DNA from: Eubacteriales bacterium
GTDB lineage: Bacteria; Bacillota; Clostridia; Christensenellales; UMGS416
Direction: 5' to 3'
Length of the DNA stretch: 9,870 nt
Assembly (NCBI GenBank): GCA_028709505.1
Contig: JAQVWW010000020.1
Span: forward strand, 1-9,870
Shown here in pieces: positions 6,782 to 9,870 of the stretch (positions within the stretch are counted from its first letter, which is position 1; every line of letters begins with the position of its first letter). The position numbers and the translations under genes are program-made. The notes under the pieces are model-generated. The model had not been told where the DNA came from. It saw nothing but the letters and a program-made list of their open reading frames with translations, and made no database searches.

Positions 6782-8037
6782 GAAGCCATCGCAAGCTTAT
6801 GGCGCTGCTGGGCGCGGCGCTGGTCTGCGCCGGATGCTCCATCGCGCCGCAGGGGCGTACGCTGGAGCTGAAACGCCCGCAGACTGCCGAGGCCACCGCC
6901 GCCCCGATGGGCCAGCTGAGCTTCGACATCGATAAAATTTATCTGCCGCAGCTGTCCAAGCTGGACCCCGAGGGGTATACCGCCAACCCGCGCGACGTGA
7001 CGCTGGGCTGGGCGGACAACGACCGGCTGCTGGGCATTATGGTGCAGGAGCGGCAGCCCGGCGACAGCCCCCGGGGCGAGACGACCCAATCCACCGCCCA
7101 GTCGGCCGCCGACCGGCGCAAAGGCGCGATGCAGCCGGACGAAACCGACGGCTATCGTTTCACCGTGGCGTCGCTGGACTACCGCTACAGCTTTTTGGAA
7201 GGGCTGCTGACGCTGCCCGACGACAGCATTGAGAACATCTTACTGTCCAGCACCGGCGCCAAGCTGGCCTGCCTGACCCGGAACCCCGACGACGGCCAAC
7301 GCCAACTGCACGTATATAATACCGCCACCGGCGAGCAGCTCTATGCCCAGGTGTTGGATATCGCAGATCCCAACAGCTTAATCTGGTCTAATAACGACCG
7401 ATTTTTGTGCTACCGCGGCGACGGCAGCGACACGCTGATCTGCCTGCTGGAAGTGGACACCGGCCAGGTGGATGCGGTGTTCCGCCAGGATGAGTGGGAT
7501 GAGCTGGTGGGCGACGCGACGCTGGAGCAGGTGGAGTTTGTCGACGACGTCAAGCAGCAGGTTGTGCTGCGCGGCACCGCCGGCAAGAAGAGCCAGCTGC
7601 TCATCCGCATCTATTTCTGGAGCGACGGCAGCACCGGCCCGCAGGTGATGGAAGACTACTACGCCACTTTGGGCGACGCCCAGTGGCAGTATGTGGATGG
7701 CGAGACGGCATTGGTGCTGGTGAACAACCAGCTGCTGCAGGTGGAGTTCGGCGATAAAATCCGCGAGACGGTGGTGGCCGAAGACGTGGCGGCCTTCGGC
7801 CTGTCCCACGACGGCAAATATGTAAGCTACAGCCGGCTGACCAACTATGCCAGCATGGATTTGTACGTTGCGCGCTATTTAAACGGGCAGCTACTCAACG
7901 CTAAGTCGGTGTACAAAGGGTTTTGGAGCGACGGACGCACGATGCTCTTTAGCCCCGACAGCCACCGGCTGCTGGTATCGGGCCAGCGCAGGGAAGGTTC
8001 GCTCAAACAGGTCATTATGGTGCTGGAATTCGGTTAA
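6778..8037 (+). CDS. Lipoprotein with beta-propeller-like (WD40/TolB-like) repeats
   Basis: The 419-residue protein starts at GTG 6778 in a GTGA overlap with the kinase stop, behind GGAGGGAGAG, so translation is coupled. The first 19 residues are a lipoprotein signal peptide (basic MRSHRK, hydrophobic core, CAG before Cys20); Cys at -3 is unusual for a lipobox. The mature part has repeated blade-like segments: GWADNDRLLGIM (about 77-88), LSSTGAKLACLTRN (156-169) with LHVYNTATGEQLY, IWSNNDRFLCYRGDG (202-216), FGLSHDGKYVSYSRL (340-354), and FSPDSHRLLVSG (391-402). This is the 'S.DG..l.y' pattern of propeller proteins, although the overall family is not one I can name. Being anchored outside the membrane and made with the kinase, it could feed a signal to its sensor domain, much as LpqB accompanies MtrAB in actinobacteria. 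That role is inferred. A role in envelope assembly is the alternative. Confidence 0.82.
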   Translation: MRSHRKLMALLGAALVCAGCSIAPQGRTLELKRPQTAEATAAPMGQLSFDIDKIYLPQLSKLDPEGYTANPRDVTLGWADNDRLLGIMVQERQPGDSPRGETTQSTAQSAADRRKGAMQPDETDGYRFTVASLDYRYSFLEGLLTLPDDSIENILLSSTGAKLACLTRNPDDGQRQLHVYNTATGEQLYAQVLDIADPNSLIWSNNDRFLCYRGDGSDTLICLLEVDTGQVDAVFRQDEWDELVGDATLEQVEFVDDVKQQVVLRGTAGKKSQLLIRIYFWSDGSTGPQVMEDYYATLGDAQWQYVDGETALVLVNNQLLQVEFGDKIRETVVAEDVAAFGLSHDGKYVSYSRLTNYASMDLYVARYLNGQLLNAKSVYKGFWSDGRTMLFSPDSHRLLVSGQRREGSLKQVIMVLEFG

Positions 8038-8046
8038 GGAGGGAAT

Positions 8047-8604
8047 ATGGACATCAGTCAAGCCATCTATGCCCGGCGCAGTGTGCGCAAATTTACCGCC
8101 GATGCGGTGCAGCGGGAGCAACTGGAGGAGCTGGTGCGTTTGGGCGCGGCGGCGCCGTCGGCCACCAATCGCAAGCCCTGGGTATTCATCGCCGTGGACG
8201 AGCCGCAGCAGCTAAAGCGGCTGAAGGACCGGCTGCCGCTGGGCCGATACAACGCGCCGGCGGCCATACTGGTGTGCGCCGATATGCGGCGCACGCATCC
8301 GTTGGCCCGGGAGTTCTGGATACAGGACTGCGCCGCAGCGCTGCAAAACATTCTCTTGGGCGCGGTGGGCATGGGCTTGGGAGGCGTATGGGTGGGCATC
8401 CACCCGGTGGGACTGTTCATTCGCGGCATTAAAAAAGCTTTCGGCTTGCCGGAGCATATCGCGCCGCTGGGCGTGGCGCTGCTGGGGCACCCGGTGGACG
8501 TGCCGCCGGCGCGCACGCAGTGGGAGCCTTCGATGCTGCTGTGGCAGCGTTACAGCCAGAGTGTGGGCGACGATGAGCCGCCGGCACAGATGGGCGGGGA
8601 ATAA
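8047..8604 (+). CDS. Nitroreductase-family FMN oxidoreductase
   Basis: 185 residues. Typical nitroreductase signatures: N-terminal AIYARRSVRKF (about 6-16, flavin phosphate-binding Arg/Ser), AAAPSATNRKPW (34-45), the mid-protein helix WIQDCAAALQNILLGAVGMGLGGVWVG, and GVALLGHP before a C-terminal WEPSMLLW. These enzymes are usually FMN-dependent dimers that use NAD(P)H to reduce nitro, quinone or related substrates; the physiological substrate is unknown. The length is normal for the short clostridial members. AAGGAGGG lies 3 bases before ATG and overlaps the stop of the lipoprotein gene (9-base gap), so it is the last gene of the two-component operon. Its presence hints that the operon responds to redox or toxic-compound stress, but this is only inference. 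Confidence 0.93.
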   Translation: MDISQAIYARRSVRKFTADAVQREQLEELVRLGAAAPSATNRKPWVFIAVDEPQQLKRLKDRLPLGRYNAPAAILVCADMRRTHPLAREFWIQDCAAALQNILLGAVGMGLGGVWVGIHPVGLFIRGIKKAFGLPEHIAPLGVALLGHPVDVPPARTQWEPSMLLWQRYSQSVGDDEPPAQMGGE

Positions 8605-8643
8605 ACTTTGCCGACGGGTGGACAGTTTGGCTCTGTGCGGCGT

Positions 8644-8681
8644 CTTTCTATGGGTAAGGCCTTATCCAAAGCAATAGAAAG
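8644..8681 (+). promoter_or_regulatory. Nested hairpin abutting the ribosome binding site
   Basis: CTTTCTAT (8644-8651) pairs perfectly with ATAGAAAG (8674-8681). Inside, GGGTAAGG (8652-8659) is followed directly by CCTTATCC (8660-8667), a near-perfect palindrome, with AAAGCA left as a 3' bulge. The hairpin base ends 2 bases before the AGGA (8684-8687) that serves ATG 8696. No T tract follows, so it is not a standard terminator. In RNA it would sit within the ribosome footprint and could control translation; in DNA it could be an operator. Confidence 0.5.
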
Positions 8682-8695
8682 GTAGGAACCCCAAC

Positions 8696-9370
8696 ATGAG
8701 TCAAATCCAGAATATGCCCGTATGCGATCTGCGCAATATCCGCAGTATTGAAGAGGCCCAGGCCATCTCAGGCATCCGCAACGTAGCGTTGCTTATCCTG
8801 CCCCAGGACGCGCCGCCGGCGGTCAACGCGGCGCTGCTGGCCGTCCCCAAGGAGAACATTGCCGCCATCGTATCGCTGGACGCCGATGCCGCCGTCAATA
8901 TGGTAAACGGCGTGCACGAGCTGCGCGACAGCGACTTTGGCGCTGCCGGCGAGACGATGCTGCTGGTCAACGGCATCTGTATCGGGCGGCGGCTGTCAGC
9001 CAACGTCAGGGGAAAGATTATCGTCAACGGCATCGTGCTGCTGCACGAACAGTTTAAAGCCGGCGGCGATATTGAATTTTTGATGGTCAACGGGCTCACC
9101 CGCTATGTCGACTTTGACGACGTTAAGACGTTTCCCAACACGCTGGATATCAACGATGAGTTTCTGGAGTACCTGCCGGAAAACACAGTGGTTACTGTGG
9201 GCAACACGGCCACCTTTGACGATACGGTGACGGTGGACATGCTGCGCGACAAGAAGGTTTTCTTCATCGTGGGCAATACCATCGTCTGCCCGCCGGCGCT
9301 GATGGCTTATTTAAAGGCTACCGCCACCTACGGCAACGAGCTGCGCCTGCCCGGCCAGGCGGATGAATAG
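8696..9370 (+). CDS. Uncharacterised VNG-repeat protein coupled to an ECF sigma factor
   Basis: I do not recognise a named family. The 224-residue protein has no signal peptide or membrane segment and looks cytoplasmic. A Val-Asn-Gly motif recurs at residues 70, 91, 110 and 131 (MVNGVHEL, LVNGICIG, IVNGIVLL, MVNGLTRY), then changes to Val-Gly-Asn at 168 and 192 (TVGNTATF, IVGNTIVC). The 19-21 residue spacing, with hydrophobic strands around the motif, suggests stacked beta-turns like those of bactofilins and other beta-solenoids, though the sequence is not a clear bactofilin. The N-terminal ~65 residues have the alternating pattern NVALLILPQ...IAAIVSLD. AGGA lies 8 bases before ATG, next to a hairpin. 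The stop overlaps the sigma factor start (ATGAATAG), so the two are translationally coupled and probably work together; a role as regulator or envelope/cytoskeletal element is unproven. Confidence 0.85.
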   Translation: MSQIQNMPVCDLRNIRSIEEAQAISGIRNVALLILPQDAPPAVNAALLAVPKENIAAIVSLDADAAVNMVNGVHELRDSDFGAAGETMLLVNGICIGRRLSANVRGKIIVNGIVLLHEQFKAGGDIEFLMVNGLTRYVDFDDVKTFPNTLDINDEFLEYLPENTVVTVGNTATFDDTVTVDMLRDKKVFFIVGNTIVCPPALMAYLKATATYGNELRLPGQADE

Positions 9371-9863
9371 CCAAAGTGTATTCGACGCCGCCTACGACGC
9401 GCATGCGCCGCGGGTATACGCGTACTTTACGCTGTGCTTGGGCGCCGACGCGGCGGCCGACTTGACCCAGCAGACATTTATGCAATTATGGGCGCATTTG
9501 CGCCGGGAGCCGCCGCCGGATAACTTGCGGGCGTGGGTATTTCGGATAGCAGTCAACGTCAAAAACGATTGGCTGCGCCGCAAGCAGCGAACGCCGGCAC
9601 TGGTGAGTCTGGACGATCGGCAGCGGGCTGCCCCCGACGACGAACTGGTAACGGCGCTGGCCGTGCGCACGGCGTTTGCGCGGTTGAGCGCCGCCCAGCG
9701 CGACGTGCTGCTGCTCAAGCAGATGGGCTTGACCAGCGACGAAATCGGTCGGGCGATACACCTGTCCGCGTCGGCGGTGCGTTCCCGCATGGCGGCGGCA
9801 AAAAAACAGTTTCGCCGGGAACTGGAGGATTGTGGGGTGACGATGGATGAAGACGATGGATGA
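9363..9863 (+). CDS. ECF-type RNA polymerase sigma factor
   Basis: The 166-residue protein has sigma region 2 at about 8-76 (DLTQQTFMQLW, then AWVFRIAVNVKNDWLRRKQR) and region 4 at about 105-152 (LSAAQRDVLLLKQMGLTSDEIGRAIHLSASAVRSRMAAAKKQFRREL, with a clear helix-turn-helix). Regions 1 and 3 are absent, as in ECF sigma factors, and the length is typical. It directs RNA polymerase to an alternative promoter set, usually under control of a co-encoded anti-sigma factor. Its ATG lies inside the end of the VNG-repeat gene, an 8-base overlap, so its translation depends on that gene. The acidic tail MDEDDG overlaps the start of another frame at the right edge. The target promoters cannot be read from the sequence; I found no convincing ECF-type -35/-10 pair upstream of 8696. 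Confidence 0.93.
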   Translation: MNSQSVFDAAYDAHAPRVYAYFTLCLGADAAADLTQQTFMQLWAHLRREPPPDNLRAWVFRIAVNVKNDWLRRKQRTPALVSLDDRQRAAPDDELVTALAVRTAFARLSAAQRDVLLLKQMGLTSDEIGRAIHLSASAVRSRMAAAKKQFRRELEDCGVTMDEDDG

Positions 9864-9870
9864 GGTTTTG
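9856..9870 (+). CDS. Start of a downstream overlapping gene, possibly anti-sigma factor (partial)
   Basis: ATG at 9856 begins MDEVL, overlaps the sigma factor stop codon, and has GGATGAAG a few bases upstream; ATG at 9860 is an alternative. Only five codons are visible, so nothing about the product can be read. ECF sigma genes are very often followed by their anti-sigma factor in this overlapping arrangement, which is the sole basis for the suggestion. Confidence 0.35.

Noticed and set aside
8619..8644. Possible ECF promoter (GGACA, 16 bases, CGTC) before the VNG-repeat gene
   Set aside because: The -35 part fits the GGAAC consensus poorly, and the start point would fall inside the hairpin; not strong enough to call.

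Overview
The window looks like chromosomal DNA from a GC-rich, probably spore-forming Bacillota (Clostridia-type). Supporting signs are strong AGGAGG-type ribosome binding sites, a protein of a type common in spore formers behind a sigma-K-like promoter, a class B sortase remnant, a PF06541-type membrane protein, a short clostridial-style DtxR regulator, and a two-component/lipoprotein operon. No ribosomal or other phylogenetic marker is present, so the lineage below class is not determined. By eye, the first ~1.2 kb is clearly less GC-rich than the last ~6 kb.

Left part (1-3 kb), gene-poor. A minus-strand gene (469 down past base 1) encodes an N-terminal 'ALEE...NAEGEKIQY' segment followed by Cys-Pro repeats. 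It has a good ribosome site and a match to the sigma-K promoter consensus. Next comes a decayed class B sortase fragment (about 719-988, + strand), then a minus-strand four-helix membrane protein (1349-1738). An ~830-base stretch follows in which no gene could be supported, then a small GlsB/YeaQ-type membrane protein (2572-2823) with a clear intrinsic terminator.

Middle (3.0-4.4 kb). A DtxR/MntR-like metal regulator (3080-3469, minus) has its own sigma-A promoter and terminator. It is divergent from a KdpE-like winged-helix response regulator (3624-4337) whose receiver domain has lost most of its phosphorylation residues.

Right part (4.35-9.87 kb), densely packed on the + strand. An extended -10 promoter and a ~210-base, hairpin-rich leader precede a four-gene operon: canonical OmpR-family response regulator, membrane histidine kinase, lipoprotein with beta-propeller-like repeats (4-base overlap with the kinase), and nitroreductase (9-base gap). 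The kinase-regulator-lipoprotein order recalls actinobacterial mtrA-mtrB-lpqB. After a 91-base gap holding a hairpin against the ribosome site comes a protein with repeated V-N-G/V-G-N motifs. It overlaps an ECF sigma factor gene by 8 bases, and that gene in turn overlaps the start of another gene cut by the window edge, possibly an anti-sigma factor. The VNG-repeat protein plus sigma factor pair is the best candidate for something undescribed.
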